Shown: positions 1 through 12,165 of the stretch, in pieces | Position numbering within the stretch: the stretch's first letter is position 1 | Layout of the letters: each line of letters begins with the position of its first letter | Origin: Gnetum montanum | Taxonomy: Eukaryota > Streptophyta > Gnetopsida > Gnetales > Gnetaceae | Assembly: GCA_015680685.1 (NCBI GenBank) | Contig: MNCI01033631.1 | Location: 1 to 64,000 of the forward strand | Direction of reading: 5' to 3' | DNA length: 64,000 nt | Position numbers and translations under genes: made by a program | Notes under the pieces: generated by a model | What the model saw: only the letters and a program-made list of their open reading frames with translations | The model's database searches: none | What the model was told of the DNA's origin: nothing

Positions 1-178
1 CTAACGGGAAATTTTTGGTCTCTTTGCTTGGGGATGGGTGGTCCTCTTGGCTGCCGCGTGTTCTTTGTGGGGATTTCCCTGTCCGGTGGGGCCAGCAACC
101 CTGGTCCACGCTGTACCCGTGTATAGCTTCTGTACCTTTTTGATAATTAATTTAGCCTGACCTTTATCAAAAAAAAAG
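1..178 (+). mobile_element. 3' end of a LINE (non-LTR retrotransposon)
   Basis: The first 110 bases are much richer in G+C than what follows. They run into a short AT stretch ending in GCCTGACCTTTATC and a run of nine A residues at about 169-177. This layout (GC-rich ORF2 end, short 3' UTR with a ...TTTATC-type ending, then A tail) is typical of plant L1-type LINEs. The A tail abuts sequence belonging to repeat X, so the LINE probably inserted into X. Only the tail is in the window; no domain can be read. Confidence 0.55.
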
Positions 179-1708
179 AATCCATGGTATGATTCAATTA
201 CATTATTTATATGATATTAGGCATGAGGCACTTTGCAAATACTTTTTGTCTACATTCTTATACTAAAAAATGAAAATAAATATTAATGTAAAAATTTGTG
301 AAAAATATATTAAATCTTAAAAGAATGAATTAAATATTATAAACTTACAAAATTTCTTATTTTTTATCCAATGTATATCAAGGTATCTAATGTTATGCTG
401 ATAAAAATAACTCTAAAATTATAGTAGTACTTGAATAATCTTGAATTCTTGTTCACCATTATGCATTATATAAAAAGGATATTAAGACATGCATCTATGA
501 ATTTCAATATCTTTGACTTTTATAATCAAAAGTTTCATACATGCATGACTAACATGCCAAACGCATAAGAAAATGTAGTGATCTTTCAATTTTAATAAGA
601 TTTAGGATAAATATTAGCTAAAACTTGTAATCATATTTAGATATCTATTACTCAAGCTCTTGATAAAATGGTTAAGGCTACAAGTATTTTATTGTAAAAC
701 CTATTAAAATCCATTATGTTATGAATTGTATACTACCAAAAATGTATAATATTAAATATCTTAATAGTTGCAAATTACAAATAAAACTTAATATCTTAAC
801 AATTATGAATTACAAATGAAACTAAATCATAGAAAATTTACCTCCTATTTATTTGTATTACATGTTGAGTTAACAACAATATTGCTATTGTAATCAAACA
901 CCCTTTTTGTCATTTATATGCAACTTGTAATTATTACTTGTCTGTTTATTGTATGTAATAGTGTTTCCTAGTAGAATGAAACTTTCTCTTAGAGTTACTA
1001 GGCTACAACCCTAACCACTAGGCTAATACCTCATTGTTAAGTTAAATAAATAAATTTTATATATTTTATAAATTGAAACACCCATTTGATACTTTGTTGC
1101 AATGTTGCCTTGTATCTTATGTGGAAAATACAAAGAATGATTCAATAATAAATAACTCTCTACCACTAGCTACTTACCCATGATAATGCACTTTACGTTT
1201 GTTAATATGTTCTTTATTTTGATTGATAACGCATGCTAACTTAGAATTTACATGCATTACATAGACTAAAAAATAAGATTAACATCATGTTTCCTTTCCA
1301 CTTTTACTAGGTTTACTTCATATTCTTGTTTGCACACTTTATGATTTCTTCAAACCATAACAACACTAATACTTAATAAAAAATCTATGTTAGGTAAGAA
1401 TAGTAATTTAATAATGTTAATTATAATACAAAAATCATACATTACTAAACTTAGAAAAACATGATAAATATAGTAATTATCTCTAGTAGAAATAATGAAA
1501 GTCAACTTTTGTCATAATCTTTAATTCTGTTGCCACCAAAGGATTCTCTTTTTTATTTTATCATCATCATGATTCATGAAATCCATAATATAACTTATAT
1601 GTTTCTAAGAAATGAAATTGCTCCATATTAAGACCAATGCACACCTTTTTGATTGAATGGACAATAACTAGCTTAGTTATATATATTTATAATATATATC
1701 TATAAATT

Positions 1709-2626
1709 GGCCGATAGAATCTTATAAGAATACAAGTAAAAAGTTCTTTGACTAAAAAATTTTATGACTTCTGGACGAAGAACAAGATTTAAAAACCCAA
1801 ATTTTCGTGCCTTCTGAATGAAGAACAAGAGTTTTGTACCTTATTTTTCCTAAGGATGGGTTCTGAAAAAACAAATTTAATGAATTAGTGTATGCTCTCA
1901 CCCTCGGCTGAATTTGTTGATGTGGGAGATTGTTGAGCATAAATAAACATATATATACCATAAGATATAAGCAATTAAACGTTGGTCAGCGTTACTATTT
2001 TAATGAAGCCCAGAAACCTATCGGAAATATTGGTTATATTCTTCTGAACATACGAACAATTTTAGGGGTTTGAGTGGCTTTAGCATCATACAGAAAAATA
2101 TGGTTTTCATGATTGAGAGAGCATAACAATCTTGGTTTGTGAAGTCAAATACAGAACATCAACAGGATCCACGCTTCGATCCTGTTCTGATCCGCGCGTG
2201 GTTCGATCCTGTTGTGATCTGCGCGTGGTTTCAGTCTCTGGCTATTCTGATCCGCGCGTGGTTCGATCCTGTTCTGATCTGCGCGTGGTTTCAGTCTCTG
2301 GCTAGAATACTGGATCTGCATCTGCGCACAACTTGAGCCTGTATTTATAAGAATGCAAAGGACGTAAACTTTCAAGGTTGCGCTACCCTGTTGTGCACAA
2401 ACCTACGTTACCAAAATGGCCCATTGAAATTTTAATTATAAGCGTTATTCACAAAGTTGTGTTACCGAACTAGCGTATATGGAATTTTACACGTCATCAT
2501 CACACGTCAGCAACGTTGCGCACAAAATAGTGTTACCGAAATGGGCCATGGGAAAGTCAACGCTGGTCAGCGTTACGCAAAAAATATTAGCGTTACCGAT
2601 TTCTCACTGGTAATGGCCTATCGGCC
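1709..2626. mobile_element. Non-autonomous TIR DNA element inserted in X
   Basis: The 918-bp element begins GGCCGATAG and ends CTATCGGCC, a perfect 9-bp terminal inverted repeat, flanked on both sides by AAATT (1704-1708 and 2627-2631). The matching place in X copy 2 (near 52250) lacks it, so it is an insertion. The inside is unlike its surroundings: it is CpG-rich and carries repeated GTTACCGA-type and GTCAGCGTTAC motifs near the ends plus a 60-bp tandem repeat. Subterminal motif repeats of this kind are usual transposase-binding sites in CACTA and hAT-type elements. The 5-bp flank does not fit the classic 8-9 bp (hAT, Mutator) or 3-bp (CACTA, PIF) duplications, so the superfamily is open. 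There is no transposase ORF. Confidence 0.7.
2189..2304. repeat. 60-bp tandem repeat, two units, with 26-34 bp sub-repeats
   Basis: Two head-to-tail 60-bp units (2189-2248, 2249-2304) differ by one base over their overlap. Each contains two versions of GATCCGCGCGTGG / GATCTGCGCGTGG. The repeated core is CpG-dense in an otherwise CpG-poor neighbourhood. It lies in the middle of the TIR element. Confidence 0.85.
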
Positions 2627-3035
2627 AAATTAAATAATTAAGGTTTAATTAACCATGCATGTCCGTAGAATCTATCACCATCATGTTCCTTTCTTAGCAT
2701 CTTGTTTTACTATATAAAAGTTAAGAACCCATGAACTCATGATATTCCAATTGAGAATTCAAGATCAAGATTGTTACATGAAATTAGAAATATTTCTACA
2801 TAAAAATACATTTCCAAGTCTATATATATATATATCCTTAACACCAACACATGAACATCTTGATACTACATCGATTGATTATAGAATTATCAATAACTAA
2901 GTAGACTTAGGCAAGACATGATTATTTCAGTTAAACATGATTGTATCATTAAGTTGGATTATGAAATCAAGTACAAATGATGCATATAGTAAAATGGAAA
3001 TCCATAAATATACATTCTTAGGCCAACAAAATAAG

Positions 3036-3103
3036 AAAAAAATATAGCTCCTCAACACCAACACATGAAAAAAATATAGCTCCTCAACACCAACACATGA
3101 ATA
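3036..3103. repeat. Short tandem duplication, 32-bp period, inside X
   Basis: The phrase AATATAGCTCCTCAACACCA recurs at a 32-bp spacing, starting at 3041 and 3073. It sits within the internally repetitive part of X. Nothing suggests a function. Confidence 0.75.
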
Positions 3104-3886
3104 CTTTGATATCGTATTTCACTAATTATAGAATCGCCATTTATCAAACAAGCTAGGAAAGATATAAGATTTAAAAAAATTATAAAAAATTAGTTCTTTC
3201 CAAACTTCTCAAAAAATAATACCATTTTCTTTGCAAGTAAATTCCATGAATTTACCATAATGTGTTGAACATGTTCCTTTGAGTTAAACATGAGTGTATC
3301 ATTAAGTTAGATTATGAATTGAAGTGCAAATAATGTATATAGTAAAATGAAAATTCACAAAGTTGTCTCCAATTCTATTATGCAGTTCATTACTACTGAT
3401 AATCTTAGAAAGAGCTATTGCAAGCCATGTGTAGATGAACCAACATATGTAATGAGGACAAACTTATTAAAATCTAAAAAAGATTTCATTATCAGTTGCA
3501 ATGAAACAATAACTTTAAATGTATAATTACTACCATATGTAATTTCTTCTTTATCCAAAGCATTCAAATACAAAAATCAATATATTTATTAAATTCTATA
3601 CTCTTGAATAAATATTGTAAACATATTTATATCCAAAGATTATATTTTTCTTATTGATAAAACTTTGAAATCCATCCTATGCTGATATGATAAATAAATT
3701 TATGAATTTGAAAGTTAGCAAAACCTATAACATTTTTCAATCATGATAAAACTATATTGCCATGTATTTATCTTTAAATGAAATCCTAATTTAAATAGGA
3801 AAAGAAACTAATCTTAAAAGCTCTCTTAAGGCATTTACAATTTGGGAATGCTTTTGATATTAAAACCTTACTAAATGCCATAGGTG

Positions 3887-4222
3887 TTGGGAAAATTAGG
3901 AAAACCATTAATGCATCAAAGTATAAAATACTAAGGAAAAATCAACCACACATTAAAAGTCATTATGAAAAAAGAGAATAAAGAATAAAATAACTTCCAA
4001 GCCTTTGCTAAACCAAGTTAAATAATCAGGTAATACACTTCTATTAGTCTTCATCACAATAAATACATATCATTGCTTGCACAACAAGCAAGCTATGTCT
4101 AAGTGAATTTGTATATGTCTTATTGTTTATCTAACTCTTTTCTAGCTTGTTCTAATTATTAATATTGATACCAATATTTTAATATTTACTAAAATTATCA
4201 TGTGAGTATTGTTATTTCCTAA
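3887..4222. repeat. Left LTR of small LTR element E
   Basis: It starts TGTTGGGAAA and ends TTTCCTAACA, a near-perfect terminal inverted pair with TG...CA ends. The same sequence recurs as 5195-5240 joined to 12166-12586, the second half having been pushed away by the insertion of element A. In X copy 2 the corresponding site (around 53545) has no LTR, so copy 2 is an empty site. Flanks read ATAGG on the left and TAAGG on the right, an approximate 5-bp duplication. Confidence 0.65.
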
Positions 4223-5194
4223 CAATTACCTCTTTAATGCCAACATGATGAGCAAACTTAAGAATACCCCCTTAACTTGAATTCTTTCCTTCTCAACATG
4301 TGTTCTATTTAATTTCATGTCATATGTACAATATATGTGTTTCCAAAGCTAAAAAATATGTGTGGCTACTAACTTGTAGAAAATATAACTTATTGTTGCA
4401 AAACCATCATAAGAAAACCTCCATCATTATGACACATACTTAAACTATTAAATCATAACAAAATCTTCATCTTATTACATATGCTTAAACCTGCAAAACT
4501 ACAATAAACAATTTTTCCTTATTTTGATACATGCTTAAATCTACAACACAATTCATCTTGTAATAAAAATTAATTCATCCTAGCACTTACAATAAAAATA
4601 ATTCATCTTGGTATTGAACATGTAGGAATACTCCATCCTACAAGGTAATCTTGCTAAAACCACCAATGATGAAACTATAGAAAAACTATCTTGCTAAAAC
4701 TACCAATGATGAATCCAAATGAGTAATAGATGTCTATGTGGAACTCATCCTATAAAATTAGCAACTACCCCACAAGATTAATGTATCTTATGAAAATAAC
4801 AAAAAAATATTTACATATAACATGCCTTATCATCTACATTACCTACAAAAAATCCATTTGTCATGTCATACATTTGTATACTACACCAAATGCTACATCA
4901 TCATTGCCTATCTATAGCAAATTTTAGCTATTATATATCTAGTTAATATTTATTTGATAGATATTTAATCTATTATTGTGAATCAATAATGATCTTGTAC
5001 ACATTTGTGAATAATAATAATAATACACAAAAACTAGTGGAATTTCCATAGTAAAATTACAAAAACCTATCAAAAACCTTATATTCCCACAACATTGTGC
5101 ACAAATCATCTTATTTAACAAGAACTACATTAACAACATAATACCATATATCTGATAAGGGCATTAAATAATAAACATTGCACTAATATTAATT
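4223..5194. mobile_element. Interior of small LTR element E
   Basis: About 970 bp lie between the two E LTRs. There is no gag or pol similarity and no convincing ORF. A recurring phrase, CTTGCTAAAACYACCAATGATGAA, appears around 4650 and 4690. With about 340-bp LTRs and about 1 kb of interior, E resembles a small non-autonomous LTR retrotransposon. Neither a clean primer-binding site after 4222 nor a polypurine tract before 5195 is visible, which lowers confidence. Confidence 0.45.
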
Positions 5195-5240
5195 GTTGAA
5201 AAAATTAGGAAAACCATTAGCACAACAAATCATAAACAAT
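5195..5240. repeat. First part of right LTR of element E
   Basis: TGTTGAAAAAATTAGGAAAA matches the start of the left LTR at 3887. The LTR is cut after 46 bp by element A and resumes at 12166. Confidence 0.6.
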
Positions 5241-6212
5241 TGATGAAGCATAAGTTTGTTGAGATATCATAGATGCGATGTTGTTGATGCTACATCACAC
5301 CTGCATTGTAGCATCCCTATTGATGCATCTTTGCTAGTTGCTACATCATAGATGCTATGTTGCATCTATGATGTCATAGCTATGTCAATGTGTACAAATT
5401 GATGTGATCCCGTCGACACATGAGATGATGTGTCAACGTAGTATCTACCTCCATCTATAAATATGCATGCTTCTACTACATATTTGACATCTTTTATCAA
5501 AAGAGTAGCTAAACCCTTGTAGTTTTATTCTATAGTCTTAGAGAATAGTTAATGAGTGCTCGTAGTATGAATCTATGGACATTGTACAATGTCATTTTCA
5601 AGTGGTAATGAACTTGGACACATTCCATGAATGGCAATAAGATTGAGATTGATTCTTATTCATTACAACACTTTGACTTAGATTAAATTTACTTTTAATG
5701 CAATTTATATTCCATGTACTTAATTAATATTTATTTTTCCATGCATATTAATGAACTAGTAGAATGAGTGTGACTAGTTTAGAGCATAAACACAAATTTT
5801 CTTGGTAACCCCAACAACATCATTGCTTCGTTCACCTAGTAGCATAATGCTTGGTAATATCAGTTGTCGATATGTGAGTTCAAGATGTGTATGACAAGCT
5901 AGAAATGGGCAGTCATCACCCGTAGGATAGTTTAGCATTTATCTTTATATTTTTAATTAGATTAAATAATTGATTTTTTATTATTGTTAGGAGTAGTATA
6001 AAGCTGAAACAATATCAACAATCATATTCCTTACTTTGGACTGAACCATACATGACAATGCTACCACTAGTCCAAGTGGGAATATAGTGAGCTGTGATCA
6101 ATGCTTAATGATCTAGATGCACAACTAATTCCATCCTTAGAATTCGATCGAATTATGCATGAACACTTGTGATTCTTATGGTTGGGCATAGGGAGTAACC
6201 CACTGCTCATCA
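5241..6212 (+). repeat. 5' LTR of element A
   Basis: 972 bp, TGATGAAGCA...CACTGCTCATCA. A TATA-type box, TATAAATA, lies at 5456-5463 and is conserved in the 3' LTR at 11427-11434. Upstream of it the U3 part is crowded with short direct and inverted versions of GTAGCATC/GATGCTAC and GTCGACACATG-like motifs. Confidence 0.85.
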
Positions 6213-6230
6213 TTGGCATCGTTTCTAGGG
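6213..6230 (+). promoter_or_regulatory. Primer-binding site of element A (Asp-tRNA type)
   Basis: TTGGCATCGTTTCTAGGG directly follows the LTR end. It resembles the Asp-tRNA primer site of Athila-type elements, TGGCGCCGTTGCCGGGGA, with mostly C-to-T or G-to-A changes. The cleaner version is in element D. Confidence 0.7.
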
Positions 6231-6338
6231 ATGGTGTTAGTTATCTAGATTAGGTATATTATACATGATCACTATACACGTGTTACCAATTTATCTTTTA
6301 GAAAATATTAATATTTTAAAGTCATACATGTTACAATA

Positions 6339-9079
6339 ATGTCTTCTTCACATAGGAACAAGTGTGATAAAAACACTCATAGGAGAAATGATAGGTTCTA
6401 TATTTAAGAGAATTGGAGTGAACAACCTTAGATATGGGTTTCATATGCTCATTTCTACCCTTACTACATGCAAGAACTACATTCAACTAGTGTAAAAAAT
6501 TCTAGAGGAGATGTAGTAAGTTCTAGAATAAGGAAGGCCTCAAGGCCTAGGACCTCCTCTAAACCTAAAAAGGATAGATTAAGGGACCATGGGGAAACAT
6601 ATAGGAGCCATGGCGATTCTCCCAATTCACCATCTTCCTCTTCCTCTTCAACATTTAGTTTTGACAAAGATGAATTTAGGTATAGATATAAAGCTCCATA
6701 ATGGGGTCAAGATAAAGATAGAAATCAAACCCAAGGGTGAAATCAAAGACATAAAAATGAGCATAGATGAGATCATCACAATTAGATGAATAGAAATATA
6801 GATTATCGCCATGACATTTTTGGTACAGATGAACCCTTATTGGGTACTACGAACTTGACATAAATTAGGAAAATAGTTCAAATACCCAAAAGGCATCAAC
6901 GGAACAACTGCATCAAATGGCTTGATATGGAAAACATTTTTAAATTTAGGGGAGGCTATAATTTTGATCTACAACACCATTTACAAGCCTTCCATGATGC
7001 CTACGCCTTGCAAAACATTGAATGTAAGTAGCAAAAGCTTAAGCTCTTTCCTAAGATACTAGTAGATAAAGCTAAAAGTTGTTATAGATCATTGAAACCA
7101 GATTCAATCCATTGATGGTCCACAATGTTGAAATTCTTCAATGAAGAATACAAAACCTATGTGAGAGTGTTCAACCTAAGAAAACAAAAGGGTGGAAGAA
7201 AGAAAACCATGAACCCTGGGATGTGGCCTTAGATAAATACTATTCTCTACTACATAGATGTCTAGGCCATGATTTCTCTCAAAAAGAGTAACTTTTTCAC
7301 ATCATATATTGGCTTCATAATCAAATAATAGAAACCCTTGGGATTTATGGCCAAGGTTAATTATATGAACTGAAAGCCCATCAAATACAAAGGCTAACTA
7401 TGCAAAAGAAAAAAGAATAAGGAGAGCTATGTAAACAAGTGAATGTAGAGGAATATAACTGGGACCTAACTCTTCAAAATAATAGGGTCCATATCTATGA
7501 TTAAAAGAATGAGGTAGCTCTCAATGAGATTTTTTCACAATAAACCTTGTTAATACAAAAGTCTATCGATGAGTTTGAAGCAACGCTAGATAAGATGTGG
7601 GAGCTGATGAATGATAAAGTTACAACTTACATAAAAATTTTAGAGGAGAGGATACCATAAAAAGAATCAAGTGATAAGAACAGGAAGAGGAAAAAGAGCT
7701 AAGAAATTGGTAGGAACACTTATTAGCAAAAAGTAAAAATGACTGTAGGTGAAGAGGCTATAGACTCAACCACAAAAGATGATGATGGATTTGACATCTG
7801 ACTATATGAACATCTAGAGGGATATTACCTAGTCAAGTTCCATCTATATGGGTATTGGGCTTTTGCTTTAAATCCCAAGTTCGTACAAAAGAAAATGCCC
7901 AGGAAATTACCTTTTTCACAAGGTAATTATAGATAGTCCTACAACCAACCATACTATCCTAGTGGGACTTACCTTACTACTAGTCAAACCCATATGGATA
8001 TTATGTTCAACAACCTATTTCTCCAACTAGTTCTACTTCATCTACCTCAAATCACTACTACCACTATCCTAAATATTATCGACCTATAACATCTTCTATG
8101 GGATCACCACCTCATGTCTCTCACCCTCCATTATATACTCCATATTCTCATACTTACATCAATCACATGTCATTGCCAATAACATAGGAAGGTTTGGCAC
8201 CACAACATCAATGAAAGAATGTCACTTGTGCTATGAACATAAATAGAAATGATAATGCTAGTAGATCTCAACCACAACCTCAAAAAAATCCTTTTCTATG
8301 GTAGTTTCCTCACACAAGCACAAAACTCATAGACCTATAAGTGCATTGAAACTTGCACAAGGCTAATCTGGTGCAACATCCCTCCTCACAAAAATGGTGT
8401 TTCCTAATCATACATAAAATCCAAGAACCATCACCACTCTCATAGAGGATATAAATGATGAACCTATCACTAATGAGAGATAATAAGCTTGATGCATCAC
8501 TAATAATGATAAAGGGTGTGGTTGTGGGTTGGAAGTTCAAAGTACTAACATAACCCTTATACTAACCCATCATAAAGTTTACAAATAAGTGTATGAGCAA
8601 AAAACATCCTACACAATAGCCACTAAATCAAAAGACATGCATTGTATTGGAAATAAGAGTGCAAAACCATTTAAAAGATGCATGGAACCAACCAATCCAC
8701 TTATTAGTTTTAGACTTAAAGAAATGGATCAATCAGAGAACTTAGACATAGACATATTACACTATAACTATACACCAGAAAAAGATATTAAATAAGAAGA
8801 TTCACAAATTAAGATAGAAAATCAAGAAGAAGAAGGAAAGACATTTCGACTTCCCAAAATAGAAATACCTTCAAGTCCAAATAAAGATACATCTTCAAAT
8901 GATCCAAATGAGACTATCACCAATGTTAGATGTGCTATCACATGATTGATTAAATTAGTAATGGTGATAGATGGCAAACCAGTGGTGTATAACCAAGGGA
9001 TTGTGTGGTACATCTCTCGATTGTGTAGTCATAAGATTAGTCATGGGGAAGATGCTCCATCTTTGTTCAAAAACTAATA
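6339..9079 (+). pseudogene. gag of element A, degenerate
   Basis: One frame from ATG 6339 can be followed for several hundred codons through many stops. It has a Ser/Arg-rich N-terminal part (6468-6700), then a Retrotrans_gag-like segment around 6940-7200 (FRGGYNFDLQHHLQAFHDAY, then a W/F-rich helical stretch). A charged region follows at 7400-7740. The C-terminal block near 7790-7900 (LYEHLEGYY ... GYWAFALNPKF) is shared with gag of B, D and F. A Ser/Pro/Tyr/His-rich tail and a final acidic stretch (8589-9079) follow. It would encode the particle-forming capsid protein; it is dead here. Confidence 0.75.
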
Positions 9080-11197
9080 AGTATTTTTCAACTTTTTGTT
9101 TTATAGTTTTTATCATTTCCTTATTTCTTTCCATATTTTCTAATTCTTAATATGTTTTTCATTTCTTATTATTTTTCTTTTTGTTATAATTTTCATTTTT
9201 CTTGAATCACCTTCTTTATACTATATGAATGTCTTTTATGTTTTTGTTAATAATTTTTCTAGTCATGATGCAAAAGCCAATGGCATATGTTGGGTTTTTA
9301 TGTTATGCTATCAAGATGATTGGCTAAGTAATTGTGTAAAGTAATGAGACCACCTCATCCATTCCTTTAGTTCTATGAATAAAAGATATTTATCATGGAA
9401 AAAGTTTGATTCTTCTTTCATAAAACTAGAATTAATTAATAATTATGGTACCTTGAAGAAAGAGAAAAAGATCAAGTGAGAATGGTAAAGGGTGTGACTT
9501 AAGGGGACTTGTTGGATTCTCTTCTTAACTTCCTTGATCTAGGTTATGACTCCTCTTGGAATGTATCATTACTTCTCTATTGACCAATAAATAGGAAGCT
9601 ATGTTATTGCATGGTGTGGATTCTATTTCATAAAATCCAAAAAAAAAATAGAAAAATAAAAAAAAAACAAACAATAATGGAAATTAAAGGCACAACCCTT
9701 AGAAACAATAATAGGCTACAAGCAGTGGTTATAAGGCCAGAAAGACATGTTACCCATACTTTAAGGTCCCCCTATAACTAAGGCCCTTCCTTCCTTCCTC
9801 TCTTTCCTTGTTCTTTCTGGAGTCATAATTATTCTTTGTGGTGGTTGTGGACTCATGATGGTTGATAGGAAGAAAAACATCAATGTAAGATCATTGTTAG
9901 TGGTATGGACTTGGTCTAAAACTTGGATGGATAGGTATGTAGATCATTTTAATCACATTTATGATAAGAACCTATTGTGGACATGGTCAAGCACCTTACA
10001 TCTCTATGTTTTCAATCCATTCTCATCCCAATATTCACCTCACTACTATGTGTAATTATGCACCCTCTAGTTTTGTTTAGAATAGTGCAACATCCCAACC
10101 AAGGTAATTGTATGTTGTTTGAAACAAACGCATGATCTTCATTGAAATTCTAAGGTGCCCACAGACATCTATAGAAGTGGTTATGCAAGGGCATTATGGC
10201 ATGACTCTACTTTGGTGAGGATCCACTTGCATAACCCTTGTTGACCATGGCTTTGAACTAACGTTCACATCTTCTAGAACATCAGTGATAATTTCTCTAA
10301 ATTTATGCATGGTTTTGGAACTACTTATCTATTTCATTAATTTTTCCTATTTTCCTATTTCCATGTCCATTAAAATTTCTTGGCCATCTTCTAAATTAGA
10401 GCTTTGGTTTCAATTCTTTGAAAACTTGTGCATTTCTAGAGTTACACTCATTAGTCATGGGGGCTAGGGATGCTTACTTTGAAATTTTTTTTAACATCCT
10501 ATTTTCAACATCATGGTAACTAATGGTAACTAATCAAAATAATGTGAATAACTTGATGATTTTAGTTACCACATAGCCTTGGGCATAGTATGTTGTCATC
10601 ATCTTATGCTTAAACATAAACTAAAGGATCTAAAAAGGGTTAATTATTTAAAATAATTTACCAAAACTAATGTTGATCCTTTGGTGAATCTAGGTGATGC
10701 TAAAAGAAATGCATAAAGAAGAAAGGCTTTTTCCAGTCATGAAAACAAAGCTAAGAGAGGGACAACAAAAGATATGCCCATGGACAAAATCATAGCACAT
10801 AAAAGATAATAGCTCAAACATCACATGATTGGTATATCCATGGGACAATGAGAAGAAATTTCAACCCATCCTTCAAGAATGTTTTGCATAACCAAAGAAG
10901 CATCAACATAATAATCAAGGTTGAAATTTTGCCACCATTAGTGACAATAAGAATAATCATCTTTAGCAAATTTTTTAAAACCTCTACAAATTTTGTAATT
11001 TTTAATGTCTGTCTAGTCTTTTTGCAATTGTGTCATTTTGTAATACATCCACTCAAATAAAATATTTTAATGCAACACTCAAAGTTAGTTAGTAGTTAGC
11101 ATCAGTGAATAATCCCATACTTTCCCAATTTTTTGTAAAGAAAGCTTGATCCTATCTTGTTAACTTAAGGATGAGCTTTTAATCAGTCATGAGAATA
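9080..11197 (+). other. Non-coding 3' region of element A
   Basis: There is no pol similarity in any frame. Parts are shared with the same region of D (60900-62726) and B (34673-36543): the tract leading to CTAAGGCCCTTC (9779 in A, 61550 in D), the GGGCATT...GAGGATCCACT block (10179-10237), TAGTCATGGGGGCTAGGG (about 10454-10471), and the last 60-70 bp before the LTR. Pieces outside these blocks have diverged freely. Confidence 0.7.
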
Positions 11198-12165
11198 TGA
11201 TGAAGCATCAGTTGGCTGAGCTATCATAGATAAAATGTCATTGATGCTACATCGCACCTACATTGTAGCATCCCTGTCGATGTATCTTTGCTAGCTACTA
11301 CATTGTAGATGCTACATTGCATCTGGGATGTTGTAGCTACGTCGATGCGTATGTGTTGACACATGCTTGTCGACATGTTCCCATCGATGCATTGGATGAT
11401 GTGTCAATGTAGTATTTACCTCTACCTATAAATATGCATGCTTCTATTGCATATTTTACATCTTTTATCAATAGAGTAGCTAAACCCTTATAGTTTTATT
11501 CCATAGTCATAAAGAACAATGAGTGAGTGCCTGTAGCGTGGATCTGAGTCAGTTGTACAACATCTAATTTGAGTGGCAATGTACCTAGACACATTCCACG
11601 AATATCAATAAGATCAAGATTGATTCTTATTCATTGCATCATTTACTTTTAGTGTAATTAATACTCTATGTACTTAGATAATAATTATGTTTCCATGCAT
11701 ATTAATGAATTAGTAGAATGAGCACGACTAGTTTCAAGTGTAAACATGTATTCGCTTAGTAACCCTAGCAGCGTTGTTACTTGGTTCACCTAGTAGCATA
11801 ACGCTTTGTAATCTCAGTAGTGGATAGACGAGTCTAAGACATGTATAGCAAGCTAGGAACAGATACTCATTGCCCATAAGCTAGTTTAGCATTTATCTTT
11901 CTATTGTTAATTAGATTAAATAATTTATTTCTCTATTATTATTAGGAGTAGCATAAAGCTAAAACAACATCAATAATCATATGCTAAAATTTGGACTAAA
12001 GCATACATGACAAAGCTACCACTAGTCCAACTGGAAAGACAACGAACTACAATCAATGCTTAACCATCTAGATGCATAACTAGTCCATCCATAAAATTCA
12101 ATTGGATCATGCATGAACACTTGTGATTCATATGGTTGGATGTATGGGGTACCCACTGCTCATCA
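11198..12165 (+). repeat. 3' LTR of element A
   Basis: 968 bp, TGATGAAGCATC...CACTGCTCATCA, clearly homologous to 5241-6212 but with many point differences, so the insertion is old. The purine tract before it reads TCAGTCATGAGAATA; in D and B the same position is TTATGGGGGTA and TTTTGGGGGTA, so A's tract is eroded. Confidence 0.85.

Larger units (their letters stand above)
179..3886. repeat. Large unclassified repeat X, copy 1, left arm
   Basis: This AT-rich, non-coding stretch is colinear with a second copy in the window. 190-455 matches 33445-33720, and from about 460 it resumes against 50969-53600, the break being the insertion of element B in copy 2. Landmarks in both copies include TGCATTATATAAAA, the tract around ATCATTAAGTTGGATTATGAA, and the tract around TTTGGGAATGCTTT. 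X also repeats itself internally: 2840-2990 resembles 3090-3360. I see no ORF, LTR or terminal inverted repeat that would classify it. It could be an old LTR-element remnant, an untranslated retroelement region or a segmental duplication. Confidence 0.6.
5241..12165 (+). mobile_element. Athila/Tat-like gag-only LTR retrotransposon A
   Basis: This 6.9-kb element has two LTRs of about 970 bp (5241-6212 and 11198-12165), both opening TGATGAAGCAT and closing CTCATCA. An Asp-tRNA-type primer site follows the left LTR, a degenerate gag follows that, and about 2.1 kb of non-coding 3' region precedes the right LTR. I find no RT, RNase H or integrase in any frame. The gag and primer site place it near the Athila/Tat branch of Ty3/gypsy. 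It sits inside the right LTR of element E, flanked by ACAAT and ACTAC, an eroded 5-bp duplication. Elements B and D share the same plan, so the lack of pol seems ancestral to the group. Confidence 0.8.

Noticed and set aside
2189-2304. Repeat array considered as a CRISPR
   Set aside because: Two tandem units without unique spacers, inside a plant transposable element.
6464-6667. Minus-strand acidic frame opposite gag of A (also 49520-49765 plus in B)
   Set aside because: Mirror of the Ser/Arg-rich gag N-terminus; TCTTCC repeats read as Glu on the other strand.
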